DNA of 64,000 nt from NCBI GenBank assembly GCA_016841245.1, contig JAENZN010000016.1, forward strand, positions 29,218 to 93,217. The letters are read 5' to 3'. A program made the position numbers and the translations under genes. The notes below the pieces were generated by a model. The model had not been told where the DNA came from and did not search any database. It saw nothing but the letters and a program-made list of their open reading frames with translations. Below, piece after piece: positions 45,321 to 53,948 of the stretch (positions are counted from its first letter, which is position 1; the number at the start of each line of letters is the position of its first letter). The stretch is from Syntrophomonas sp. Lineage in GTDB: Bacteria; Bacillota; Syntrophomonadia; Syntrophomonadales; Syntrophomonadaceae.

Positions 45321-45438
45321 ACAATACTTAATATTTACTATTATATATTGTTATATTAAGTTTCGTTTCCTTAAATTTTAATCCTTCATATTTATCTTAA
45401 AAGATACCGTCGGTTTATTTGAGCCGACGGGTTTTTTT
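45321..45438 (+). ncRNA. Candidate small RNA, about 115 nt
   Basis: Bounded by the consensus promoter (45286-45314) and a terminator (CCGTCGG/CCGACGG, 45407-45413 with 45424-45430, then a T7 run). Inside, ACTTAATAT...ATATTAAGT (near 45327-45365) can form a perfect 9-bp stem. The sequence is AT-rich and has no reading frame with a start site. It lies in a 480-bp gap between DUF1540 genes and an unknown minus-strand frame. Not recognised as a known RNA class. Confidence 0.5.
45407..45438 (+). terminator. Rho-independent terminator of the candidate small RNA
   Basis: 7-bp GC-rich stem CCGTCGG/CCGACGG, 10-nt loop, then GTTTTTTTG on the plus strand. No other plus-strand gene is nearby to explain it. 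Confidence 0.8.
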
Positions 45439-45583
45439 GTCTTATGGGAACTTTCTGTACATTAATCACAACAATATCATTAGTTCTGTCGGCGGCTGTT
45501 TAATATTTTCACCCGCCATATTACTCCTTTTAATAGTTCCCCCAGTCATCCTTCAGTTCAGTCCTATTTTTACTTTGAAAAAA

Positions 45584-45615
45584 CCAGAACCCTTAAGTTT
45601 GCTCCAGGGTTTTTC
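45584..45615. terminator. Possible bidirectional terminator
   Basis: AACCCT/AGGGTT (45588-45593 with 45606-45611) is followed by T-runs on both strands (TTTTT on plus, TTTTTT after a short gap on minus). It would end the minus-strand frame that stops at 45615. Confidence 0.5.
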
Positions 45616-46199
45616 TAGAAAAGACTGCTCAAGTTTTCTGAAGTGAAGGTATTAACTACCCAGTAGTTTTGATCTTTTCTAAATATTAATTTATATATAG
45701 ATTCTTTCTCATTTTCTTGCACCTTAAGATACGCTTTACAGTAATTTGCCTTTTCCACGTCAACTGCCAGCTGCGGAGAACTGAGCTGCCAGAATTGTAT
45801 CTGCCCCATGCTTACCTCTCTGCCGCTCAGCTGGCCTTGAAATATGCTGTCCCTGGTTCTCTTTTTCAAAATAGTGCTCACCAGACTTTCAATTTCCCGT
45901 CTCGCTTGTGAATCTGGGAAAGTACTTAAACCGGTAACCTGCCAACGTCCGTTCTCTTCTATCAACTCCAGTGCCCACTGCTGACCGCTGCCGCATCCGG
46001 AAGATCCCTTCACCATACAATTCGATACGGTACTGGCCCGATTACCGTTAATCTTTAATCCTGTAAGGCAAGATTTATAAAATATTGCAGAATAGAATTG
46101 CCGCAGGCATGCGAATGTCAAGAATGGAAACAGACCCGCCAAACTCACGTTTTTTTTTTGGCGGGTATCGTCTTTTAATAGACCCGTTCTTATGAACAA
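45615..46199 (-). CDS. Unknown protein, possibly 5'-decayed
   Basis: An open frame of 194 codons that I do not recognise. The C-terminal two thirds (QQWALELIEENGRWQVTGLS, GREVSMGQIQFWQLSSPQLA, YKLIFRKDQNYWVVNTFTSE) looks like a compact beta-rich extracytoplasmic domain. The N-terminal part is poor: no ribosome site, no clean signal peptide, and an ACCCGCC/GGCGGGT hairpin with a T10 run (near 46123-46156) within it. A lipoprotein gene that lost its 5' end is plausible. Confidence 0.35.
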   Translation of the reverse strand: MFIRTGLLKDDTRQKKNVSLAGLFPFLTFACLRQFYSAIFYKSCLTGLKINGNRASTVSNCMVKGSSGCGSGQQWALELIEENGRWQVTGLSTFPDSQARREIESLVSTILKKRTRDSIFQGQLSGREVSMGQIQFWQLSSPQLAVDVEKANYCKAYLKVQENEKESIYKLIFRKDQNYWVVNTFTSENLSSLF

Positions 46200-46303
46200 A
46201 GATATTTTTTTTTACCGCAGGGTAGCATCCTTTGTAATTTATATTACTTCTGTAGGATGGATTCTGTATTTTTAATTCGCGCAGATGTTTTTTTGTTTTT
46301 ATA

Positions 46304-48898
46304 TCAAGTCATATCATCCCGAAGCGCATCGATGATGTTCTCTTTTCTGATCTTGCTGACGGCATACATCATGGTGACAAAGATTATAAGAAGCACGCTG
46401 ACCACGCTGATTCCGATACTGGCCCACGGCAGCACAAAATTGATACCGTCCGCTCCGCCGATGAACATTCCTTTATAGATCAGCCAGGAGAAGATGATTG
46501 CCACGGGAATCCCAACAAGCAGCGCCCTCACGCCATAAAAGGCACACTCATAACGGATCATTTTATTGAAATCGCGATCCGACATCCCCACCGATCGGAG
46601 CATGGCAAGCTCCCGCCGGCGTAGTTTGATATTGGTGGAAATCGTGTTAAACACATTGGCAACCGCAATCAGCGAGATCATGATGATAAACGTATAAGCG
46701 AACACGTTGGCAATGAAGATATAATTTCGGCTCTCCTCAAGCATTTCAGACGTATTCAAAATAATATACGAGGCGGTCATTCCAGCGCTCTGAATCATTG
46801 TTTTCATTTCTGCCGTCGACTGCGATGGATTCTTTGACTGGAAGGTCATGCCCTTCACCATGATATCCGACGAGGTATCGGAGGGAGCAAGCGTCTCCAT
46901 GCTCGAATAAGGGGCCATCACCTGAAAAAAGTATGGCTGCCGTTCGGAGGTTTCTACAGTTGGGGGGACATCCGGCGGCGTGATTTCGACACAGGTAATG
47001 CTCACATTTTTCCCATATGCCGTATTTGACTCGCCATTTGTTTCGGGCGTAACGGTAACATGCAGGGAAGAACTCGTAAACATGTCCTTAAGCTGGCTGA
47101 CCCCCTCCGCCTGATTGCTGTTGTCCTGCATTTTGGCAACTGCAATCAGTTTTGCGTTTTGCCCGGTATATTCCTCTGCAGGCAAGCCCAGATCGTTGAC
47201 CATTTTCTGATAGGTGCCGTCATTCAGAAACTGGATTTTTATTGGCAGATTCACGGTTTCGTCCGGCGAATGTGCCCCGGCGGATTCCCAGTAATCGTCT
47301 GAAAGTTTGTCTGTCTGAATCATACAAGTATCCTTAATTACAACCTGATAAGAACTTCCGGTAACACCATCGACGGTTTTCAGTTTGTCGTAAAGCTGAA
47401 GCATTTCGTCATCGTCCATGTCCTGTGTACCAAAACCGATGTCATAACTAGTAACCGCTTTTGCCTGCGCGGATGCTTGTTTCAAATCTGTTACAAAAGC
47501 ACTTGTTGATACAAACAACACAATGCTTAGAACAAGTGACAGAACAATGCTGCGATATCGTTTCTTGTTTCTTTTGAAGTTTTTTAGCGCAAGTGTTCCC
47601 TCCAAACCGTAAATACGCTGTGCCGGTTTCGATGTTTTCACGGCTTTGGATTCCACTTTGACCTCGTTTGTCTGGAGAATACACTCCATCACCGGCGTGC
47701 TAGCGGCCTTCTTGGCCGGGATATAGGCTGAAATTAAAATTGTAACCATGCTGACCACTGCTGCGCCGACAATTGCGAGGATGGACACTTGCAAGGTTAA
47801 AGGAACGTTGGTGTAGAGAACATCCCCAAAATTCTTGGCGACAACAGAAATCACAAGCCCGATACTGCCGATGCCGACGATCACACCGATCGGGATGCCG
47901 ACCGCACCGATGCAAAGTCCTTCAAAGAGCACTGAATTTCGCAACTGCTTTGCCGTGGCTCCCACAGAGGCAAGAATCCCGAACTGTTGGGTACGTTCAT
48001 TCAGGGAGATATTGAAGGAATTGTAGATCAGAAAAATTGAGCCGATAATGATGATAGCGATTACAATGGCGCCTACCGAGAACAGAAGCGAAGTAAACAA
48101 CTTATCGCCTGCATTGTCGGAAAGCCCCATGAATCGCAGGACATAATTATTAAAGATGCAGGAATGGCCTCCAGCCGTGCTGCTTGCGTAAGCATGAACC
48201 TCCCGCGGATTTTTCAGCGTGACAAACAGGCTGAGATCGTTCGCCGTATCTGCGTCATCTGATCTTGTAATCAAGGTGTATCCCGACGCGGGATCTTCCT
48301 CAAAGGCGGGTGTTTGGCAGATGCCGACAACTTTGAAGGTCCTATCGTCCTGCGGCACAAACGTTTCACCCTCGGAGGCATACGGGTCATTCTGGCTGAG
48401 CTTCTCATTGCCATTCATGCGCTTTCCCACGGCAAGGGAAAGCGTGTCGCCTATCGCATATTGAACGCCACCCTTTGTTGTGCCGCTTCCTGCAACAAGA
48501 ATTTCCCCTCTGTTTTGCGGCAATCTGCCGGAAAGCAGATTGACGGGCAAGGTCCCGAAGGTTTCCTCGCTGAATCCGGCGATGAAAAGATATGGTTTAT
48601 TGGGATTTTTCCCGTCGTTAAGTTCTGCATAGCCGATGTTTTCAAATGTTACGATATTTGCAACTTCATCGTTGTTGATCTGTTCCTGTACGAAAGAGGA
48701 ATCCACATCCAAAAACGCAACGTGCCAACCGCCGTATTTCTGAGCCGCACCGTTTGCCATATAGTTCAGCAACGAAACGCCAAAGGTGGCTACTGCCGTA
48801 ATCATGGCGGTGGACAGAACAACTCCGATAATCGTTACAATCGTTCGTGTGCGGCTCTTTTTCATGCCTTGCAGGGTAACTTTGTTGAAAATGTTCAT
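46304..48898 (-). CDS. ABC transporter permease, two FtsX domains
   Basis: An 864-residue exporter permease. N-terminal helix (about residues 17-45), external domain, FtsX block at about 265-405, a second helix near 450-470, external domain 2, and the final FtsX block at about 740-850. The lines FNISLNERTQQFGILASVGA and LRRRELAMLRSVGMSDRDF mark the two FtsX repeats. It is last of a four-gene minus operon, overlapping the ATPase gene (46304-51323). Gene composition is GC-rich compared with neighbours. Likely exports or senses an antimicrobial peptide. Confidence 0.9.
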   Translation of the reverse strand: MNIFNKVTLQGMKKSRTRTIVTIIGVVLSTAMITAVATFGVSLLNYMANGAAQKYGGWHVAFLDVDSSFVQEQINNDEVANIVTFENIGYAELNDGKNPNKPYLFIAGFSEETFGTLPVNLLSGRLPQNRGEILVAGSGTTKGGVQYAIGDTLSLAVGKRMNGNEKLSQNDPYASEGETFVPQDDRTFKVVGICQTPAFEEDPASGYTLITRSDDADTANDLSLFVTLKNPREVHAYASSTAGGHSCIFNNYVLRFMGLSDNAGDKLFTSLLFSVGAIVIAIIIIGSIFLIYNSFNISLNERTQQFGILASVGATAKQLRNSVLFEGLCIGAVGIPIGVIVGIGSIGLVISVVAKNFGDVLYTNVPLTLQVSILAIVGAAVVSMVTILISAYIPAKKAASTPVMECILQTNEVKVESKAVKTSKPAQRIYGLEGTLALKNFKRNKKRYRSIVLSLVLSIVLFVSTSAFVTDLKQASAQAKAVTSYDIGFGTQDMDDDEMLQLYDKLKTVDGVTGSSYQVVIKDTCMIQTDKLSDDYWESAGAHSPDETVNLPIKIQFLNDGTYQKMVNDLGLPAEEYTGQNAKLIAVAKMQDNSNQAEGVSQLKDMFTSSSLHVTVTPETNGESNTAYGKNVSITCVEITPPDVPPTVETSERQPYFFQVMAPYSSMETLAPSDTSSDIMVKGMTFQSKNPSQSTAEMKTMIQSAGMTASYIILNTSEMLEESRNYIFIANVFAYTFIIMISLIAVANVFNTISTNIKLRRRELAMLRSVGMSDRDFNKMIRYECAFYGVRALLVGIPVAIIFSWLIYKGMFIGGADGINFVLPWASIGISVVSVLLIIFVTMMYAVSKIRKENIIDALRDDMT

Positions 48899-49578
48899 GG
48901 CCGCACCCTCTCGTCTCGCACTACTTTGCCGTCTGATATGCCTATAATGCGGTCTGCTTGCAGGGCGATATTTTCGTCATGGGTAACGATGATCAGGGTC
49001 TGCCCATATTTTTTGTTGCTTTCTTTCAGCAGTTTGATGATTTCATGCCCATTCCGGCTGTCCAAACTGCCCGTGGGTTCGTCAGCCAGCATGACCGCCG
49101 GGGCATTCATCAAAGCGCGGCCGACGGCCACACGCTGCTGCTGACCGCCCGAAAGTTGATTGGGTAAATGCGTTTTGCGGTCTTGCAGCCCAAGCAGATT
49201 GAGCAGGTCATTCAACCGTTCCTCGTTGACCTTGCGCTTGTCCATCAGGATAGGCAAGGTAATGTTTTCCACCACATTCAGTGTGGGAATGAGGTTGTGA
49301 AACTGGTAAATCAGTCCTACCTGACGCCTGCGGAAGATGGCGAGTTTTTCATTGTTTTGGGCATATACATCTTGCCCGTCCAAATACACCTTTCCGCTTG
49401 TCGGCACATCCACACCGGCGATGATGTGAAGCAATGTGGATTTGCCGGAGCCGGAGGAGCCGATGATTGCGGTAAACTCCCCTTTTTCGATTGCAATCGA
49501 AACATGGTCAAGCGCGGTAACCTGATTTTCACCTTTACCGTAGACCTTACATAAATCTTCTGTTTTTAAAAACTCCAT
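48895..49578 (-). CDS. ABC transporter ATPase (MacB/BceA-like)
   Basis: A 227-residue ATPase with Walker A GSSGSGKST, Q-loop LIYQFHNLIPT, signature LSGGQQQR, Walker B MLADEPTGSLDS and switch His VTHDENIAL. It overlaps the permease gene by four bases. The 60-bp line at 49081-49140 has 41 G/C, well above most of the window, supporting a shared foreign origin for this module. Confidence 0.93.
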   Translation of the reverse strand: MEFLKTEDLCKVYGKGENQVTALDHVSIAIEKGEFTAIIGSSGSGKSTLLHIIAGVDVPTSGKVYLDGQDVYAQNNEKLAIFRRRQVGLIYQFHNLIPTLNVVENITLPILMDKRKVNEERLNDLLNLLGLQDRKTHLPNQLSGGQQQRVAVGRALMNAPAVMLADEPTGSLDSRNGHEIIKLLKESNKKYGQTLIIVTHDENIALQADRIIGISDGKVVRDERVRP

Positions 49579-49660
49579 TATGTGAGTTTCCTTTCGTATC
49601 GTTTACCCATATCATAGAACATTCAACTTACATCTCTGTGACTTTCAGGTGAGAAATTCG

Positions 49661-50650
49661 TCACTTTGGGAAACGAATGGCAAATCTCGCGCCGCCCTGT
49701 GGGTGATTTTTGGCGGTAATCGTCCCGCCCTGCCGGGTTATAATCATCTTGGAGAGAGCCAATCCGATCCCGTATCCTGTCGCGCTTGCGTTTTTCCCGC
49801 GATAAAATCTGTCAAACAGGTTGGGTAAATCTTCTTTTTCGAAGCCCGTGCCGCTGTCGTGGATGGCAATCTCGGTAAACAGCGGATTGTCCTCACATAC
49901 AATCTCGATCTTCCCGTTACCGCCTGCACTTTCGATGCAATTTTTGAGGATGTTTTGAATTGCTTCCGAAAGCCAAACTGAATCGCCCTGAATTATGATC
50001 CCTTTCGATACGTCTATTTGTAAAACAATATCGTGCAGCTCTATCAAGAACAAAAACGGGTGAAGCGCAGAGCCCATCAAAGTGTTCACATCAATCTGCT
50101 CGCTTTGGAACACCACAATGCCCGCGTCCAGGCGGGATAATTTTAGCAGGGAGGTAAGCAGCCAATCCATCTGTGCAAATAATTGCTTCGTTTCCCGTAT
50201 CAACGATTTCCGTTCATTTGCATCAGGGTTATTCTCTAACAATGACAGAATAAGGTTTACGGATGTGAGAGGGGTGCGGAGTTGGTGAGCTATGTCGGCC
50301 AACGAATCGGCAAGATGTTCTTTTTCCTTTTTCAGCGCATCGTTTTGCTCTCGAATACGCAGCGTCATTTTTGTTATCTCGCTTTGCAGAATGGAAAGCT
50401 CGCCCTCATCCAATTCACCAATATACAGCTGGTCGGCGTTATGAAGCACAAGATCGATTTGATCTGAAATCCGCGCAATGCTTTTATATCGGGCTTTGGT
50501 AAACACATAAAACGCTGCTCCAAAGGCAGCAGCTGAAGCAAGAGCCATTATTCCGGCTGCCGGATGGATGACAAATCCTACTGTGGCAGCAACAGCGGTT
50601 ATTACAGCAAACAACACGGCAAACTTCCGAAATTCTCTATTCCGAAGCAT
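49661..50650 (-). CDS. Sensor histidine kinase of the ABC module
   Basis: A 329-residue kinase with two closely spaced N-terminal helices (about 9-50) and almost no external loop, an intramembrane-sensing layout. H-box DIAHQLRTPLTSVNL near residue 120 and the ATPase domain with NILKNCIESA, HDSGTGFEKEDLPNLFDRFY and GYGIGLALSK follow. Its partner regulator overlaps by 14 bases upstream. Such kinases usually respond to peptide antibiotics through the linked transporter. Confidence 0.9.
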   Translation of the reverse strand: MLRNREFRKFAVLFAVITAVAATVGFVIHPAAGIMALASAAAFGAAFYVFTKARYKSIARISDQIDLVLHNADQLYIGELDEGELSILQSEITKMTLRIREQNDALKKEKEHLADSLADIAHQLRTPLTSVNLILSLLENNPDANERKSLIRETKQLFAQMDWLLTSLLKLSRLDAGIVVFQSEQIDVNTLMGSALHPFLFLIELHDIVLQIDVSKGIIIQGDSVWLSEAIQNILKNCIESAGGNGKIEIVCEDNPLFTEIAIHDSGTGFEKEDLPNLFDRFYRGKNASATGYGIGLALSKMIITRQGGTITAKNHPQGGARFAIRFPK

Positions 50651-51323
50651 ACCCGTCCCCCAATCTATATCCTGTCCCGCGAACGGTCAGAATGATTTGC
50701 GGGCTTGCGGGGTTGTTCTCTATCTTCTCCCGCAGGCGTTTAATGTACACGGTCAATGTATTGTCATTGACAAACTCACCCGCCGCGTCCCACAATTCGT
50801 CAAGCAACCTGCTCCTTGTGATAATACTTTTTGGGTTGTTAATAAACACCAACAACAAGCGGTATTCTAAGGCTGAAAGAAAAACCTCGCTGCCATCCTT
50901 TTTCACGATGCCGCTTGCCATATCGACACGAAGCCCGCAGATTTCAAAAGCCGATGGAGAACGTCCGCTTTTTCGCAGGGCGGTTCCAATTCGTGCAATC
51001 AATTCACGCGGACGAAAAGGCTTGGTGATATAGTCGTCCGCGCCCATGTTCAGCCCGGTGACAACACTCGCCTCATCGCCGGAAGCCGTCAGAAAGATAA
51101 CGGGAACATCACCTGTTTCTTTGATTTCCGTGCAAACCGTAAAGCCATTTCCGTCAGGCAAAGAAATATCAATCAACGCCAGATCAAATTTATTCCCGGC
51201 AAGCGCGGCAATGGCTTCCCCCCGTGTAGAGGCATGGGTAACTGTAAATCCCTCCGAGTGAAGTAGAAGTATAAGGTTTTTAGCGATTGCCTTATCGTCT
51301 TCAACCAAAAATATCCGTTTCAT
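50637..51323 (-). CDS. OmpR-family response regulator of the ABC module
   Basis: A 228-residue regulator. The receiver domain has acidic pair EDD, phospho-Asp in LALIDISLPDGNGF and Lys in ITKPFRPREL; a winged-helix DNA-binding domain fills the C-terminus (GTGYRLGDG). First gene of the operon; the order regulator-kinase-ATPase-permease is that of VanRS/BceRS-like resistance modules. It likely activates its own operon. Confidence 0.92.
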   Translation of the reverse strand: MKRIFLVEDDKAIAKNLILLLHSEGFTVTHASTRGEAIAALAGNKFDLALIDISLPDGNGFTVCTEIKETGDVPVIFLTASGDEASVVTGLNMGADDYITKPFRPRELIARIGTALRKSGRSPSAFEICGLRVDMASGIVKKDGSEVFLSALEYRLLLVFINNPKSIITRSRLLDELWDAAGEFVNDNTLTVYIKRLREKIENNPASPQIILTVRGTGYRLGDGYASE

Positions 51324-51471
51324 TTATTTTGCTCCTATATCGTCCGTCAACCGGTTTCTTAGCGTCAGCAGGAACAAGCCATGTGTTTCCCATTTTTTTA
51401 GCTCCCCTAACCCGCCCGCCAGAGCAATGGTACACGACAAGGGCAGGAAGCAAAAGAACCGTCCCCTTGCT

Positions 51472-52380
51472 TCAGTAATAACTTACTTTGGCCAGACTGC
51501 GTTTTATACCCCGCCGATATTTGACATCCGGGTATCCCATAATTATCATTATGCCCTGCTGGTTTTTTAGAGGGATCCCGTATTTTTTCTTCAGCTCTTT
51601 ACTGTATCTCACTCCATACCCAACTGTACCTATCATGCAGCTTCCCAAACCCAGTGATTCGGCTGCCAGCATAGCATAGGTAGCCGAGATGAATGGATCT
51701 ACCGGGTCCGCATATGGTGATACATGGAAATACAAGGCCAGCGGCGCATCATATAGAAGCCAATCCCGGCCAGCTTCTTTTTCTTTTATGAATATGTCCA
51801 TAGCCGGGATAAGAAAAGTCTTAAAAGACTCATAAACCTCTTTACTGACAAAGGGCCGCATAATCGTCAGGATAGGTGGCGAAAACATCCATTTTATTTT
51901 CTTAAAATAATTAATCATATCCCTGGAAAATTCGCTAACCTTCTCCTTCCCCTGCAGTATCAGTATTTCTACATCCGAAGGCGGCAAACCCATAGGAGCA
52001 GTAGAAACAGCCTCAATGATTTTGTCTATTATCTCCTGCTCTACCTCCCGTTCTTTAAACTCTCTGATGCTTCGGCGGGATAACATCAATGAATACAACT
52101 GATTATAATTGGACCGGGAAACGGAATCTGGGAGTCTTATCATATCAGCAGAAGATAACTCTCGCCCTTCAACCCTGATACATTCCACCGGGCATACCGC
52201 AGCACAGTGCCCGCAGCCTACACATCCAAAGAAATTTGACTGGTCGATAAACACTTTATTCCCTTCCATATACAAGGGAGCCCCTTTGCAGACTTTTACA
52301 CAGAGCCCACAAGCAGTACATTTATCATAGTCAATTAATACTACTGCTGCTTTATCTGCACGTCCGGTTTTAATGGCCAT
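51472..52380 (-). CDS. Nitroreductase with N-terminal 2[4Fe-4S] ferredoxin domain
   Basis: A 302-residue fusion. Residues ~15-60 hold two cluster motifs, CTACGLCVKVCKG and CVGCGHCAAVCPVEC. From about 80 the FMN nitroreductase fold begins with LMLSRRSIREFKEREVEQEI, APMGLPPSDVEILIL and AAESLGLGSCMIGTVGYGV. Such fusions occur in anaerobes and probably reduce unknown acceptors with ferredoxin electrons. AGGAGG lies before the ATG. A GAAGCAA/TTGCTTC hairpin with CCGTCCCC wording follows the stop near 51447-51471. Confidence 0.9.
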   Translation of the reverse strand: MAIKTGRADKAAVVLIDYDKCTACGLCVKVCKGAPLYMEGNKVFIDQSNFFGCVGCGHCAAVCPVECIRVEGRELSSADMIRLPDSVSRSNYNQLYSLMLSRRSIREFKEREVEQEIIDKIIEAVSTAPMGLPPSDVEILILQGKEKVSEFSRDMINYFKKIKWMFSPPILTIMRPFVSKEVYESFKTFLIPAMDIFIKEKEAGRDWLLYDAPLALYFHVSPYADPVDPFISATYAMLAAESLGLGSCMIGTVGYGVRYSKELKKKYGIPLKNQQGIMIIMGYPDVKYRRGIKRSLAKVSYY

Positions 52381-52599
52381 TTATTTGCCTCCTTTGTGGT
52401 GTAATTACCATGCCATAACTGTATTTTTACACTTCTACATACTCAGCTGTTTTCCTTTGCTGAAAGCCTTTCACTTATATTAATATGCATCGCTATGGAT
52501 AAACGCAGTATATTTGTAGTAAAATTGCCTTAACCTAACAGCAACGAAGCTGAAAAGATGGTTACCAGGCCGATATATAGAAGAAGGAGAGGATCTTTT

Positions 52600-53082
52600 A
52601 TGCCGATTATCTCAATAAAAATGGCCCACGGACGTTCACTGGAAAAGAAACAGGTTCTTGCTGCGGCTATAACCCGTGATGTGGTTGAAATACTCGAAGT
52701 TCAACCAGATTGGGTAACCATAGTAATTGATGAATATCCACGCGAAAACTGGGCCACTGCTGGAGAACTGCATTCAGTCAAATACGGAATGGGACATGGC
52801 CAGGAAGGTACAGAGTATGCTGACCACCTGGTGGATGATTCATTTCAGGCTCTTATGCATTATTTTAAAAGCCTGCCCTGGGATGAAATAACCCTTACTT
52901 ATGGAGATATCGAAGATATCATTGACCAATCCCTGCCTGATTTAGCTCGAGAACAAGCTTCCTGGTGGACCAATGATAAGAACAGCGGCATGCCTCATGC
53001 GGTTCAGGGTTGGCTGGCAGCAGGCTGGCAGGTAGTTGAAGTTATATTGGATAAGCAGGTCATCTTTAGACGTGTGAAATAG
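52600..53082 (+). CDS. 4-oxalocrotonate tautomerase-like protein with extra C-terminal domain
   Basis: A 160-residue protein. Residues 1-60 (PIISIKMAHGRSLEKKQVLA, VTIVIDEYPRENWATAGEL) are a tautomerase unit with the catalytic Pro directly after the initiator Met. A second part (about 85-160; WWTNDKNSGMPHAVQGWLAA, GWQVVEVILDKQVIFRRVK) resembles small W-rich DUF7662-like domains seen beside nucleic-acid proteins. The combination is unusual. I choose ATG 52600 because GGAGAGG is upstream and the longer frame would hide the proline. The substrate is unknown. Confidence 0.72.
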   Translation: MPIISIKMAHGRSLEKKQVLAAAITRDVVEILEVQPDWVTIVIDEYPRENWATAGELHSVKYGMGHGQEGTEYADHLVDDSFQALMHYFKSLPWDEITLTYGDIEDIIDQSLPDLAREQASWWTNDKNSGMPHAVQGWLAAGWQVVEVILDKQVIFRRVK

Positions 53083-53088
53083 AAACCA

Positions 53089-53158
53089 GGGGGTGCGTTG
53101 TGTTTGGATTTCTTCCAATATGCTAACGCAAACACAAGCACCGTCCCCGGTTTTTCCT
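53089..53158 (+). terminator. Long imperfect terminator of the tautomerase gene
   Basis: AACC-GGGG-GC-TTGTGTTTG on the left (53089-53110) pairs with CAAACACAAGC-CCCC-GGTT on the right (53130-53151), followed by TTTTTCCTTT. The right arm has the CCGTCCCC wording shared with 51450. It abuts the stop of the convergent TiaS-like gene. Confidence 0.7.
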
Positions 53159-53893
53159 TTAGTAATTCCTTAATTGCTGTTTGCTGCAGGTCTGCCATAT
53201 ATTGGCTTCGTTTTGGTATACCAGCAGTTTGCGTTTATGGTCCAGCAGCACCGTCTTTATAACTTCTCCCAGGCTTACAGCCTCTGAATCCTGCAGAATA
53301 TATCCATCTGTACTTTCTATTACTTCTATATCACTGGAACTCTTAATCTCATCAACCTTCATTATCTCACCGGTTGGTCCTAGATTAGTCCGGCCTTGAA
53401 ACCTTCCGTCATTTCCCGACATTCTTAATCCTACTCCGGCCAGAGCACCTATAACTCCATCTCCCGTACCTCCATGCTCAGACAGGTGTATCGCCAATTG
53501 GTCCGCCAGAAAATATGCTTCCTGCTTTCGCACTATTTCGGTCTTAGCACGATAAGCAAATACATACAATGGCTCCGATTGGTGAATTATCTTATCCTCC
53601 CGGGCCACACACAGACCCGGATCTGAACCAGCAGCGCTGGCCGTCTGCAGAAAATGACCCGCACCAGCAATCAAATCATTCCAGGCTTCCAATATGACAT
53701 CTGCTTTGAAACACATGGCACTATTGTGTGAAGTATAGGGTACATCGGGATGCACCAGAAGCTGATGTCGGGTTACGGGAGCACAGGTCCCCCAGCCCTT
53801 TTCTTCGATAAGCTTTCTCAATTGATTGGCGGTCCTTCCTGTAGAGCCCTCAGTTAAACTATCTGTATCATCAATTGCAATAAATACTATCAT
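53159..53893 (-). CDS. TiaS-like protein (tRNA-Ile2 agmatinylcytidine synthetase family, short form)
   Basis: A 244-residue protein beginning IVFIAIDDTDSLTEGSTGRT. The DDTDS..G.TG pattern is the N-terminal signature of archaeal TiaS, which makes agmatidine in tRNA-Ile2. Further TiaS-like text is TSHNSAMCFKAD and GDGVIGALAGVGLRMSGNDG. Archaeal enzymes are about 420 residues with OB-fold and zinc-ribbon ends; those are missing here. Since bacteria use TilS/lysidine for the same tRNA, its role is unclear. Transcribed alone; a GCAGGAAAT lies before the ATG. Confidence 0.72.
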   Translation of the reverse strand: MIVFIAIDDTDSLTEGSTGRTANQLRKLIEEKGWGTCAPVTRHQLLVHPDVPYTSHNSAMCFKADVILEAWNDLIAGAGHFLQTASAAGSDPGLCVAREDKIIHQSEPLYVFAYRAKTEIVRKQEAYFLADQLAIHLSEHGGTGDGVIGALAGVGLRMSGNDGRFQGRTNLGPTGEIMKVDEIKSSSDIEVIESTDGYILQDSEAVSLGEVIKTVLLDHKRKLLVYQNEANIWQTCSKQQLRNY

Positions 53894-53948
53894 TTCCTGC
53901 CCCCGTTTCCATATTTGAAAGCCTTCCCTTCGTTATATTCTAATCTTA

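Noticed and set aside
48314..49144. 276-residue open frame on the plus strand
   Set aside because: Antisense to the ABC permease and ATPase genes, whose motifs are unmistakable. No start signal.
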